In this document: piece by piece, positions 1 to 11,600 of the stretch
Layout of the letters: each line of letters opens with the position of its first letter
Numbering within the stretch: the first letter of the stretch is position 1
Assembly: GCF_020283565.1 (NCBI RefSeq)
Contig: NC_060059.1
Span: 2,673,501 to 2,737,500, forward strand
Direction of reading: 5' to 3'
Length of the DNA: 64,000 bases
Origin: Trifolium pratense
Taxonomy: Eukaryota > Streptophyta > Magnoliopsida > Fabales > Fabaceae
Notes under the pieces: generated by a model
Told to the model about the DNA's origin: nothing
Database searches by the model: none
What the model saw: the letters and a program-made list of their open reading frames with translations, nothing else
Translations under genes and position numbers: made by a program

Positions 1-771
1 TTATAATTTGGATATCCAAAAATCGATCCAAATTAAACCGCATAAAATTAGATCGGATCGGATTGGATTTTTTTTGCTTGTCATCCAAAACTGAACCGGA
101 CCGCAAATAAATTTATTTTTGGATCGGATGAGTTTTTGCTTCAAAACCGGTTCAAACCTAACCGCGAGCAACCCTAAATACATGTGCATCAACGAGCTAA
201 TACTTCAGGACCACAAAATAGGGAGACGACATATATTCATCAAAAACTTAACTTTAGGTTAATGGGTCACGTTTCTTACATATTAACATTTTTCTCATTA
301 ATAGTTTATATAAGACTTAACCACTCACATTTAAAATCCAACAATCTCCCCCAAAATAGCTATTAAAAAAATTTCTCCCCCTTAAGTATAAGTTCTCACA
401 TCTTATAATTGACTCAATATCATGATCCACTCCCGCTCTCCCACAAGTCGAACCATAACCCTGATATTATGGGAAAACTCAAGAGAAACAATGACATGAT
501 AGTGTGATGTTAAGAGTCTCACATTAAATAAAATATCGTATGAATTTGCATTTTGAAGTGAGGTTAATACTCACTTTATTAATTATTTTGTAAATTTTAA
601 GAATTCTTGTGGTTGCAGTAGTGATTGTGGGGTCTCTTTAAATTATCAATATCATTGTATAATCTTTAAATCTACATTTATAAATTGATTACTCTTATAA
701 GTTCTTGTGCTTTGAATAGATTTTTTCTTAAGTTATTTAGTGGTTAGAAAATTGACTTTAAATGTGAATAA
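1..771. other. Gene-free AT-rich sequence
   Basis: No coding exon is supported here. The first ~180 bases are a degenerate repetitive stretch of alternating ATCCAAAA and ATCCGATC-like words, of the kind found in dispersed plant repeats; I could not assign a family. The rest is low-complexity AT-rich DNA, and the short reading frames have no recognisable protein content. Confidence 0.5.
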
Positions 772-843
772 GTAGAGTGTCCGAATTCAAACACGGATTT
801 CTACACATATAGTGCCATGTCTATATCAACTGAGTTAAACTTA
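772..843 (-). mobile_element. tRNA-derived SINE fragment
   Basis: Read on the minus strand, an A-box-like word (AACTCAGTTGATA) is followed about 30 nt later by a B-box-like word (GTGTTTGAATTC), the spacing of a tRNA-derived pol III promoter. A related fragment lies at 3151-3208. There is no poly(A) tail or target duplication, so this is a decayed head fragment. The family assignment is inference. Confidence 0.35.
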
Positions 844-1198
844 TGAGGACGAATAAATTATATTATAATTAATATAATTTTCGCCTTATTAAAAAGAAAC
901 ATAATCCTAAATATGTGAGAGTCTAGTCACTAGGCTACTTGAAAAAGAAAAAAAAAAATCCAATCATAGCATTTAGATGAATGTCTTGGTATTTTAAGAA
1001 CCGCTAATATAAGTACTATAAATTATAACTCAACTATAAAATGCTAGTATTAAAATTGTTAAATTGAATGTTATGATCTCAAACAACGACTCTGCCACTT
1101 ATGTGTAAGCATTTTTTGTAGCCATTATTATTACGGCTATCATAAAATAAAATAAAAAATTTAATACACTTGAATAAGAGTGCAGCTTTGCATATTAG
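844..1198. other. Gene-free AT-rich sequence
   Basis: No open reading frame of note and no repeat structure that I can define. Confidence 0.4.
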
Positions 1199-1200
1199 TA

Positions 1201-1487
1201 CTTCCTCTGATCATTTTTATAAGAAATATTTTGAAAAAATTATACGGACTAAGGAAACACATTGTAAATGATTATTTTCTTTTAATACTCTTAAAATTTT
1301 AAATTTACTCCATATATACCTTTATTTAATTACTCTTAATTCAACTAACTTACTTATTTTAAAATTCTCTGTCATAATAAATAAGGGCATAAATGAAATT
1401 AAACATTTAAAACATTTAAAAATTGGTCAAAATTTCTTATAAAAATAACAAAAAAAATTCCAAAATATTCCTTATAAAGGATGGGAG
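1201..1487. mobile_element. Stowaway-like MITE
   Basis: A 287-bp non-coding element flanked by TA on both sides (1199-1200 and 1488-1489). Its ends are imperfect inverted repeats: the left end reads CTTCCTCTGATC, the inverted right end reads CTCCCATCC, and both continue into TTTATAAG-AATATTTTG. TA target duplication plus CTYCCTC termini are the hallmarks of Tc1/mariner-derived Stowaway MITEs. A related element lies at 4859-5143. Confidence 0.7.
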
Positions 1488-1824
1488 TATAATATAAGCA
1501 TGTTCAAAAGGGGTGCGTATTCAAAAGTTCAACGATTAATGGAATTATGCCAAAGACATTTGAATGAAACAGTACCATACTACTATTAATTACTGATTTA
1601 CAATTGTGAAAGGTTTAGTTTGACTGATCAAATTAACCCACCCAGACTGATTACGTGACTTTAAAACAGTAATCTCACCCATAAAACCTTATCCCTTGCT
1701 AAAGCATGATGGTTTGATAGTGATTGAATATACAAAAGCATTTTGATTCTCAAATGAAAGCAACATATATTTGGATTTGGATTTAACACAATTAACGCAT
1801 TGATCTGATATTATTGATTATCCG
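1488..1824. other. Gene-free AT-rich sequence
   Basis: No gene or defined repeat seen. Confidence 0.4.
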
Positions 1825-1874
1825 ATAAAAAAAATGACATAGTTTTTTTTTTTTTGAATAAAAAAATGACATAG
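1825..1874 (-). repeat. Micro-insertion: T-run between direct repeats
   Basis: An A-rich word ending AATGACATAG occurs twice (1825-1842 and 1858-1874), separated only by thirteen T and GA (1843-1857). The copies differ just in A-run length. On the minus strand this reads as a short leader plus poly(A) between 17-18 bp target-site duplications, the pattern left by L1-type retroposition after extreme 5' truncation. Replication slippage is the alternative. Confidence 0.5.
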
Positions 1875-1913
1875 CTTTAATATTGTGTTAACTTGTTAAA
1901 TTTGTATTACGTA

Positions 1914-2072
1914 ACCAATCGTTAGTTGGCTCAGTGATGATTGACGCTGAACATGGTAGGAAGGACCGCAGTTCAATTCCCCGCAATTGCGATCGGGATG
2001 GGGCTGGAACCACTTGATGTCAGAACTGACCCCCCGAACCAGATTAAACTGGTGGTGAAAACAAAAAAAAAA
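1914..2072 (+). mobile_element. Full-length tRNA-derived SINE with target duplication
   Basis: About 159 bp. There is an A-box-like word (TAGTTGGCTCAGTG) near the 5' end, a B-box-like word (GCAGTTCAATTCC) about 35 nt later, a unique 3' part and a terminal A-rich tail at 2060-2072. It is flanked by a 12-bp target duplication with one mismatch: TTGTATTACGTA at 1902-1913 and TTGTATTATGTA at 2073-2084. Pol III boxes, A-tail and duplication together make a SINE firm; I cannot name the family. Short reading frames across it are not genes. Confidence 0.8.
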
Positions 2073-2084
2073 TTGTATTATGTA

Positions 2085-3150
2085 GAGCCGTTGAATCACA
2101 AATTTATAACTAAGATTGTCTACAGTGTGAATTACTTACAACAGACAATCCAAATCGCCTATATATAGATTAACAAGCTTTAATTCATTTCCATAACAAC
2201 CAATTGATGTAGACACAGATGGTTAAACACTCTACTCAAATTTGTAGTGAATATTATGTTCAAATCTAAAATTTATAATTAAATTTGATCATAAATTTGA
2301 AATGAGGTTAATGGTTAATATACATAAGTATTCTTTCTAATTTTTATTTTTTTTGTCAAATAGTCTATAATAATTGCTAAAAATTCATTTATTAAAATGA
2401 ATAAGTGAAGAAACCTAGATTTAAACCTTAGTCTCTGCATGATAAAGTGATGTTTTTAAATCTATTTTTTTTCCTTATAAAAAAAAATTAGAACAATAGA
2501 TGAATCATATGATGGGGCCAAATGGGGTGACTATTTCAATGTTGAATCATAGAAAGAGACTGTTTTTTGCTGTCAGCAATGCTAAGCTCATTATTAATAT
2601 TATTATTTTGTGTTCTATGAATGAACCAAGTAAAGTAAAGTAAAGTAAAGAAACACCCCCCATATCATTCAACTACACATCTGTTGCATTCAGCTTATTG
2701 TGCATTTTTTCAAAGTCTTTGTAAGAAAATATAGAGCACGGTCAAAAACAGTACATTGATCACAAAGAAATAAATCACTTATTTTCCTCATGTACCAAAT
2801 TTCGCCAACTGTCCCAGCTTACTTGTTCATGATTCTTTCCAAAACGTGCTTATTTTGGGACCTGGATTTCCTACAGTTGAAAAACCACACAGTTTAACAC
2901 TGTAATGAATCTTTACCACTGATTTTTGATCAAACGATTTTGATTAAATATACTCTAAAATAATCCTGACCATTCATTATGATCGGACGGTTCACACCAT
3001 AACTGCGTCAACGCAGTTACAGCAGGGAATCTTTTTCCCTTATTTTGGAGGCCTCTTGATAAGTCTACAGCATCATTCTCATTTTCTCATCTCTTCTATT
3101 TTGCTTTATTTTTATTACCATTATTTTTATTGTTCTAATAAATGAAAATA
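2085..3150. other. Gene-free sequence
   Basis: No coding exon supported. It contains a small AAGTA repeat near 2633-2650 and a short palindromic word (AACTGCGTCAACGCAGTT) near 3001-3018 that may belong to a decayed repeat. Confidence 0.4.
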
Positions 3151-3208
3151 GTTCGACTACGACCCCTACATATATAATGTGATGTTTCAGTCAACTGAGC
3201 TAAATTTA
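3151..3208 (-). mobile_element. tRNA-derived SINE fragment
   Basis: On the minus strand the A-box-like word TTAGCTCAGTTGA and a B-box-like word (GTAGTCGAAC) stand at tRNA spacing. It is the same type as 772-843 and somewhat better preserved. No tail or target duplication is visible. Confidence 0.4.
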
Positions 3209-3210
3209 GA

Positions 3211-3483
3211 GGCTGTTTGTTATAGCTTATTTTAGAAAAAAAATCACTTTTAATTGTTTTGCATCTGTTTGTTACAGATTTTTAAAATAATCAGAAGTTA
3301 AAAATAATCAGAAAACAGCTAAAAATGAGAAAAATAATAGATTTTTTTTAGAGGAGAGAAAAAATAAATGTTAAAAGAAGAAAATTATTTATAATTAAAC
3401 AAATCACTTTTATAAGTTGTATCCAAACAAACTAAAAATTATTTTATTTGAAAAAAGTGTTTTTTATTATAATAAACAAACGC
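3211..3483. mobile_element. MITE-like inverted-repeat element
   Basis: The left end (GGCTGTTTGTTATAGC...AAATCACTTTT) pairs imperfectly with the inverted right end (GCGTTTGTTTATTATAA...AACACTTTT). It has no coding capacity. I cannot define the target duplication, so superfamily and exact ends are uncertain; a hAT-like or PIF-like MITE is plausible. Confidence 0.45.
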
Positions 3484-4858
3484 AAAATAAATTCAACTTT
3501 TCTGAAAATCTCTAAAAATTAATTTCTAAATTATTTTACATCAAAATCACTATTTTTTTAATCCGTGACAAACGGATAGGGACAAATAACCGTTACTATT
3601 ATTAATTACTTTTATTTTTATTTTCTTATTGAAAAACAAAATGGTAGCACATTAATATGTGATAATATGTGAGGTGGATAAGCTGACAGATCAATCCAAT
3701 TGTTGTTTTAGATGATGAAAAAATAATAGTAAACTGCTTTGGTCCTTTTTTCTTTTTTCTTTTTTTTTTTTTGATAATTGCTTTGGTACTTTTCTAAAGG
3801 GTAGCATATGTGACATAATTGCATGTGCATAATTAGTGGTAATTCATGTGAATTGGAACATTTGAAAGGCAAGAAAAGAAGATTAGATTGGTATATTGGA
3901 TTGACATATAGATGATATAATTCTCTTTCTCTTACGTACTTTCAATCAAAATCAACATCTTTCAGTATAAAAGGTCCCTTACGAGGTTACATCTAATTGA
4001 TTTGATTATTTCTTTTACGTATATAACTTTTTTTTTCTATCAATAAACCATGTGCTAAGAATTTTATTACAGTATTAGCTGTATTCGAGACAAAACCACA
4101 ATAATTGAGCTTAATAAATAAGTTTTTTGAAGTAAAAAAAAAAAGGTTTTGTTTGTGAGGTTTGAAGGGCATGAAAAGATTTTTGGAGAAGAAGGTAGAC
4201 GAAAAAATAGAAGAATCTTTTACATTTTTTGGGAAAGTGTTTTTTTTTAGAGAATGATTAATATATTTTTAATTTTGAAAATATTATAACATAGATTAAA
4301 TTTGAAAAATTTATATAAACCCTGAAAAATCCTCCTCCAATATAATTTTTGAGTTCTCAAAATTATCAAAATTTTGTATTATGAACAAAAAAATCCTAAA
4401 CTCTCACCTCCTCAAATTCGCAATCAAAGACTAAAAGTAAAGAAACTTGAAAGTTGAAACAAGCAGATTCTAGAGCATGTGCTACGACCGAATTAGGATC
4501 TATCTATTCTTAAAAAATAAATAAAAAAATCACTTGAAAATAGATCGGCACAAATAAAAGTTTAAAAAATTCAATGATGGTGGGTGAGACTTGTTATTTA
4601 TTTGAGAATCTCAACGCTCTAAATTGAACCTTTTATAAAGGAAAGGCACTAAAATCATCTTCACTGAGACAATTGCTAACTCCTTCTTTCTTTCGGTGTC
4701 GGATCTCGAACCGAGTTTCTCTAGACTATAAAACAAGTCATCGACCAAGTGACCTCTCGGGAGACAGGCCAATTGCTAACTCCTTTAATCTAAATGTTTT
4801 CTATAAAAAAAATCATATTCATGTGCATTAACGGTATGAAAAGATCTTGTCAAAATTA
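3484..4858. other. Gene-free sequence
   Basis: No exon supported. At 3735-3794 a TGCTTTGGTCCTTTT-like word is repeated with one mismatch on either side of a T-rich run ending GATAAT, similar to the micro-insertion at 1825-1874. Confidence 0.4.
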
Positions 4859-5143
4859 CTTCCTCTTGTGCTATATATAAGGAATACATTGAGAAAAATA
4901 CATAGGTCAATGAGGCTTCTTTTTTTATTAAAAATTCTAAAATGTTATAATATTTTTCCAAAACTAACCTTGGAAACGTGTCTGTAATTGATGCATAACA
5001 TTGGAATAAGTTGCATTTTATACAATTTAATAAGAGTATAAATAGAATTATCTATTTAATAAAGAATAAAATTAAAAAATTTCTTATAAAAAGGACAAAA
5101 AAAATATTTCTAAAATATTCCTTATATATAAGACCGAAAAGAG
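4859..5143. mobile_element. Stowaway-like MITE
   Basis: A 285-bp element flanked by TA (4857-4858 and 5144-5145). The left terminus CTTCCTCTTGTGC and inverted right terminus CTCTTTTCGGTC both continue into TTATATATAAGGAATA-like sequence. Size, TA duplication and subterminal words match the element at 1201-1487, so both probably belong to one Stowaway-type family. Confidence 0.65.
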
Positions 5144-5379
5144 TATGCAATAAGCATATTTTACTATTTAAAATCCGATTTGGATACGGCTTTTTATTTA
5201 GGTGACTGCTATATGATGGGAAACATGTTCCTAGGTTAGTTGGGTACTCATTCATATGTTCTCTTGGAAAAGGTTACTATTCAAGAAGGTGCCCCTAGTG
5301 ATAGAATTGTAAAATAACTTTTCAGTTTTCTGGTTGATTTTGATGGGAATTAAAAGAGGGATGATGATGATGACGACGA

Positions 5380-6084
5380 CTACTACTCAACATGCCCGTG
5401 CGTTCGCACGGGTCAAAAATTGTAGATCAATTATATTATATTTCTTTCGGTTAATAAACAAAGTAATTCATACGCGTAGAAACCAAAAATATTTATTGTC
5501 GAATTTATTTTCACCAACTTACATAAACATGAAAGTACAAACAATCCTACAAATTACGAAAAATTTCTTTAATTATAAACTACATTTGAAGTGGTATTTG
5601 TATGGTTGTCATTATCATCAACGACTAAAATCTTCAAACCATTTCTCGATGTGACTCTTGACACAACAACGTAACCATGTGCAAATATTGATTGCGGACG
5701 ATACACTCCAACATTTTTCAGTGAGTGACTCTGACTCTTGTTAATAATCATGACAAATGAAACAGCGATAGGAAACTGTTGACTTTAAAATTTGAAAGGA
5801 TTGTTTACGTCATATGGTGTTAAAGATAATCTGAGAATAAAAACTTTGTCGCCTATATTGCTTCATGATATTATCTTTTCTTCTATAATAAATTGCCTTA
5901 TCCTTGTAATAATCAACCAAAATTCATTGCACAACTCATGAGATTGATCCATATTTCTTAATAACATGATTGGAACTATGAATTTCAATTTTAACTTGTA
6001 TTTTGGAAGACTCAAACAGACAATTGTATTTAAAAATCTGGGAGTGTGTATATCATCCACTATGACCAAATTGATTCCTCCCAA
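5380..6084 (-). mobile_element. Decayed Helitron: helicase C-terminus and 3' end
   Basis: Two minus-strand reading frames carry fragments of a Pif1-type Helitron helicase. 6084-5863 contains PIMLLRNMDQSHELCN, the segment after the Walker motifs. 5751-5569 contains INKSQSHSLKNVGVY and VVSRVTSRNGLKIL, the conserved helicase C-terminus, then a TTSNVVYN tail. They lie in different frames and are separated by a disrupted stretch, so the protein is dead. Downstream in helicase orientation, an 8-bp-arm GC-rich hairpin (5395-5412) is followed by TAGT-like sequence, as at Helitron 3' ends, which finish in CTRR shortly after a hairpin. The 5' part, including the Rep domain, is absent. Confidence 0.75.
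5395..5412 (-). repeat. GC-rich hairpin near Helitron 3' end
   Basis: Perfect inverted repeat CCCGTGCG-TT-CGCACGGG in otherwise AT-rich DNA. It lies about 150 bp beyond the helicase remnant, where a Helitron terminal hairpin is expected. The canonical CTRR after the hairpin appears as GAGTAGT, probably mutated. Confidence 0.65.
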
Positions 6085-7131
6085 AGACTTAATTGTCCCG
6101 TAAAATATTTCTTATTTGATTGATGATAATTGATTAAGCAAGAAATATGGATCCACATTATAACCTTTAACGTGAGTACTGGTATTACCTTTGTCATATG
6201 AAAACTTTCCTATTTGATTGATAATAATTGATTCCACAATATGGATGTTTATTACCTTGAGGACATAAATTTAATCACAATTTGTTTACATGTCATAGTG
6301 GTTGAGAGACTATATTCACATCAAGTGTTCCGGGTTTGATTCTCATGATAGACACATTTCTATTTTTTTTAATAATAAATAGAAAAAATTCCCTCCAAAA
6401 CTGCATATGCAAATTAGGGTTAACCCAGTTGCATATTATAACCATTATATATAAGAAAGATAATAATAATAAAAATAATAACAATAATAGAATAAAGTGA
6501 AATTAAAATATGTGTGTATGTGATTTCTTACTAATAAGGTTATGCAAAGTAGGATTAAAAAAACATGAAATTTGTGAAAAAAAGATACACCGATAAGAAG
6601 ACATCATGCAAGCAAACTATGGATGCACACAATTCAAATTGGTTATCACAATTATACCATGTAAGCCAACATCCAGTTATACAGACAAAAGAAGCTGAAT
6701 CAAACATTCAAAATATAAGGTCAATTTGAATATAGAAATGTCATATACCATGTCACTTGAATATAGAACAAAAAACTGGTATGATTTTCAATTAAATGTG
6801 AAAAATAATTGGATCAAAGGGGAAAATAGGTAAAAGGTGCAATATTTACACCACAAAAATGGCATGAGAATAAAAGAGGCTGGTATTACTTCCCCGGGTT
6901 TAAATAAAATAACTAACTCTTCAAACTACAAAACCACGCATGAGGTTAATTTAAATAACTGGGAAACTTTTGACTGGTCCCGTAAAAAGATGTACAGTAC
7001 ATGACTATGGTCAGTAAATGTGTACATGCTGACCACCCCAAAAAAACCATGCTATATATTTTTACCAACATGAGGTAATATTTACCAGCAGATCTGTGCC
7101 AGCATGATTTAATCTTGAACCTCCATGAATC
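6085..7131. other. Gene-free sequence downstream of the GlnRS gene
   Basis: Contains the 3' flank of the glutaminyl-tRNA synthetase gene; its 3' UTR should run leftwards from 7131. Near 6285-6360 a GTGGTTGAGAGAC word followed by CGGGTTTGATTCTC resembles A and B boxes of another tRNA-derived SINE, at low confidence. No other exon supported. Confidence 0.4.
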
Positions 7132-8546
7132 CTATTTTCCACCCTTACCATAGTTGTCCTTCAATGTGACTGTTCTATTAAAAACAAGTTTTTCTGGAGT
7201 AGAGTCCTTGTCGACCACAAAATAGCCTTGAATTGCAAATAAAAGGATCATAAGTTTAGCCCAAAAAATGATGAAAAGGGTCGTAAGTAGAAATAAGTTA
7301 CCAAAGTACAGTACCTAATCTCTCAAACTGGAAACTGTCTCCAACCTTTGCATCCCGGAGTGAGGACAAACCAAATGCATTTGGAATTAGCTCTTTGGAA
7401 TGAGGGTTCAGATCGTCAAGCCAATTGTCACCAAGTTCAGCAGGATTCTATTGATGTGATTTAGATGAAAGGAACAAGGAAATATGATTAGAAACAAGGA
7501 TATAATATAAATGTAAATGTGCACTCAAACAAAAAGATATCCAACCTCTGATAGGAACAGCCTCTCAAACAGCCTGACTTCGACCTTCAATGGATCAACT
7601 TCATGAGAAGGTTGTGCAACCCAGTGGAGAACACCCTATAAATAAAAATATGTATAGATCACTACCAATCTATTCTTACAAACTCTTGATATTAATTTAA
7701 AAACTAACACACATAACAAAGTTAGTAAACCTTGGGCTTTGTCTTCTTTGAAGGATCATACTCGGCCCGAATTTCAAGAATAGTCTCATTATCATCAGCT
7801 AGAATAACTTCAGTGCACTTTATAGGAAATGCATATCTACACAACACACCAAACATTCAGAAAAAATGGACAAATAACTTCCCATGCAGCATTAATTCAT
7901 TCCTTCTACTAACCTGAGTATCGCTGATTTACCAGGGGCAAGGCCATAATAATCTTTTGAATCTTGCATACGGAAATCCGTACGTTCAATATATACAACA
8001 TTGGAAAACGGAATCTAATAACAAATACATGACAAAAATTCAGAGACATAAAAACACAAGGCAAAAGTAGTAAATAAGCTTAACAAAATATTGAAGTTAA
8101 TCTGCATGAATCTGATAGGAACTACTACTGGTTCAAATTCAGTTTGTATCCCTTGGGCCGCACAACCTGTCTTATCCATGAGGGACAAGCTCATTCACCA
8201 TTCAACCCATTGTCGTCACCAGTACCACCAGCAACAAAGGGTCTTCGACAGTGATAGAGCTATCTATGGATCTTGGACATTACTAGTTCCCCTAGCCAGA
8301 GCAGGCACGGTGAGTACAGGTATTAAGGCGACAGAATCGAAGAAGGGAGCTGCACAACCATGAAACTGGGATTTTTAGACAGTCCAGTCAATCCACCATC
8401 AATCAACACTGGACCAATTCAACCTAGTTCGGGCAAAAGGTGCCATGGCTGAATCCACCTGACCTAGTCTTTTGCAAGAGAGATGGGTGGAAAAGTTCAA
8501 GCGGCCAAAGGTAGTTCATACAGCCATAACAATTGCAATGGGAAAG

Positions 8547-8604
<58 letters not shown>

Positions 8605-11600
8605 GCTGGACACAATCTCAAATTCACCTTCCGAGTCAGGCTCAAAAACAAAGGACAGTTTTTGTGAAAGGAAGGATGGGATAAAAGCCCTAATCGATAC
8701 AGCGGGTCAGGACACAGTAAAGAAAATTAAATCCTAGACTTAATGGCCCAAACCCATCTACCTCTGAAGGTTAAGCATGAGCTGCTTGACAAAATTCAAA
8801 AATGTTATTATAGGTGAGTATGATGTTCAAGGTGGGTTACGGCATATCCCAGTTATGAGATATTCAAGAAGAACTACAACCTGGTCTGCTTGACAGCAGA
8901 AGGGTATGAATTATTTTGTGATTGACACTGCTGGAGATGGGGACTTAACATTTCACCTTAAGGACGGACAAGGTATGATGTTCAAGGTGGGTTACGGCAT
9001 ATCCCAATTATGAGATATTCAAGAAGAACTACACCCTGGTCTGCTTGACAGCAGAAGGGTATGAATTATTTTGTGATTGACACTGCTGGAGATGGGGACT
9101 TAAAACATTTCACCTTAAGGACGGACAAGGTATATATTCAGCGGAGGCCGGGGGAAGTAATATATATGTAGCCGCCCCTTAGTAAGGCTGAGATAGTTAG
9201 AAGGGAGGAGGAAAAAATAATTGTTTGAGAGGTGGCGTTAGTCATTTTGTGGGAATTAGAATTGGGAGATGCTAGATCTCTCGAATATTCAGGGAATGTG
9301 TTATTTCTATTCATAACCTAAATCTGAACCAGTTCCTATCAGACCAGTAAAAAAAAGTAGAGTAATCCTAAATCTTTTAGAACTCCGTAGAAATATAAGT
9401 CTTCAACAGCCCAATTACCTTGTAGAAAGCAGATGGATCATCAGCTTGAGCATCAGGCCATTTTTTCCCGTCAACCTCAATTGTTGAGTTGGCTTCAAGA
9501 TTAGTTATAACAACCTTACAAGAGAGAAAGGATCAGTTTTAAGCTAATTAAATGATATCCTAAAGAATTCAAAGAGACAAAATACCTTGAGTGGGTGCAG
9601 GACAACCATTGTCCGAGGAGCTGTTTTGTTCAATTCTTCCCTAACATGATATTCAAGGCGACTAACAGATATCAAAGTGCCATCACTGCAGAAGAAGAAT
9701 TTTATTTGAATTATGTGCTACTGATGTCAAATATCAAGTTTATTTCAAATTTTAAATGCAAAACCAGGGTTTATGGTATTGCTCTTCTTGTTGCGGATGA
9801 GGTACGATCAATGAACAACAAAGCTTCACACGTGCACTTTCCAAACAAAAATTACAATACAACCAAGGAAGAATAAGACATAATGAAAACTTATGCAAAC
9901 AGAACAGTGTCCATGGTTAAATAATTAATTTGGAAAAGACACCTCTACGCTCTCCCTATTACAAAAACATTGATGATTCTGTTAGTAATTTTACTCTAAT
10001 GTTGTTGTTATTATTATCTTGCTTAAACTAAACTTGCAAAGGTAATACCACTATAATGTTGGTGAAGCCATTAAAGAAACCTAGAGACAAACATTTGTTA
10101 CCAAAATACAGTTTCTAATGCAAAAGAAAATGAAGATTACTGAACTGAATATTCTGATCAAGATTATTGTACGAATGATACAAGTCTACAAGTATTTATA
10201 GCTAGGCATGACTGTAACAGAATGCTAACTGCTCATAAAAGAATGACACTGAAATAGCTTCTACGGAATGTAGCTCGGATACTGAGTGTAGTATTCGGCT
10301 AGACACATATCAGAGAAGACGTGCTATAGATATTCCTACAGATATTCCATACTGAGTGTAGCATTCTGCAAGACACATATCAGAGAAGAAGTACTACAGA
10401 TATTCCTATCATTAATGTTTAGTTTTATCTACAAATAAAGGAAAAGGCAATGTCATAATATCTTAATAGTTAACACCCTTCATATGGAGCAAAAATGAGG
10501 ATAAGGACAATTTAGATATGAATTACAAAAGCAAACTGAGTCATGTTTGTAGCGCTTTTCTGCGTTAATAACTTAAAAGTAGTATTCAGTATTCTTATAC
10601 GGCCAATTGCAATAATTGCAGAACACACACAAATAATATATTGAAATTTTATATCCTACCTTCTAGTGATTCCAATTCCTCGAACAAAGGAATTGATTGC
10701 TGTTGAAGTCATGCCTCTACGCCGCAAACCAGCTAATGTCATCAGCCGAGGATCATCCCACCCATCAACCCACTTTTCAGTCACCAGACGATTAAGCTTC
10801 AATGAAGAATAGTTCAAAATAAGGGACTGGAAAATTATAGACAGTACGATAAAGTGGAACATATTAATACAACATCCGAATTTGTTGCCTTACCTTGCGC
10901 TTCGACATTACTGTGTTAGAGACATTCAACCTTGAATACTCCCATACATAAGGTTGGTAAATACCTAATGCATGTAACAACCAATAGTATGAAGCACGGC
11001 GTGTCTCAAACTCAAGAGTACACAGCTGCATTAGACATTGCAAGATTAGCAAAATATTAAATAAATGAAGTAGGTTGTCACAATAAATACATTTATTAGT
11101 TGTAACACACATAAATACTATTGATAAACTGTAATGATGATGAACCAAGAAAATACACATTGCGCAACTCATTAGTAAAATAAAAAATGACTGAATTAAC
11201 CCAGCAAGTCAAGATCAAAAAACAAAACACAACTAGTAATCTCACTAATAGTTAGTGAACCATTAGTTAAATCAGTCACAACAAAGTCATGTCACACAAT
11301 ATGAAAACTAACAGGTCTGCATTTTGCAATACAAGACAAAAAACCAGAGCCAGATTGCTATGGAATATTACCGAGCATAAATTAGTAGACAAAAAACAGT
11401 CCAAATTACTAGACAAAAAACAGTCCAAATCTCTTGCACTTGTAACAACAAAACTCCAACTTCTATAATGAACAGTACATTGTGTACTGCACCAAAGTGC
11501 ACATTATATCAAATATATTTAGGATGAGAATGATTAAAATTAAAAAATCATAGATAAATATATTAATGCAGAAAGGGAACTTAGGTGTTCAACTTCTTAA

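Larger units (their letters stand above)
8111..9343. mobile_element. Gypsy-like retrotransposon remnant in GlnRS intron 18
   Basis: Lies wholly inside the intron 8015-9418. Its outer ends are inverted: TCTGATAGGAACT...GGTTCA at 8111 against TGAACC-AGTTCCTATCAGA ending 9343, with three extra bases at the left. Around 9105-9165 it shows a CACCTTAAGGACGGACAAGG word and a GGCCGGGGGAAG purine tract, like the end of Ty3/gypsy internal regions just before the 3' LTR; the following ~180 bp is LTR-like. No intact protein is encoded. It also holds a GA microsatellite and a 155-bp tandem duplication. Family and orientation are inference, and no clear target duplication is visible. Confidence 0.5.

Noticed and set aside
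772..843. Possible tRNA gene
   Set aside because: A/B-box-like words are present but the acceptor and anticodon stems do not pair; a SINE fragment fits better.
1896..2168. Overlapping frames of 67 and 75 codons
   Set aside because: They read through a SINE and its flanks; the SINE structure explains the sequence.
5011..5255. 64-67 codon frames on both strands
   Set aside because: Overlap the end of a Stowaway-like MITE; no protein similarity.
8424..8737. Leu-Ser and Glu-Arg repeat frames on both strands
   Set aside because: Produced by the (GA)26 microsatellite within the intronic insert.
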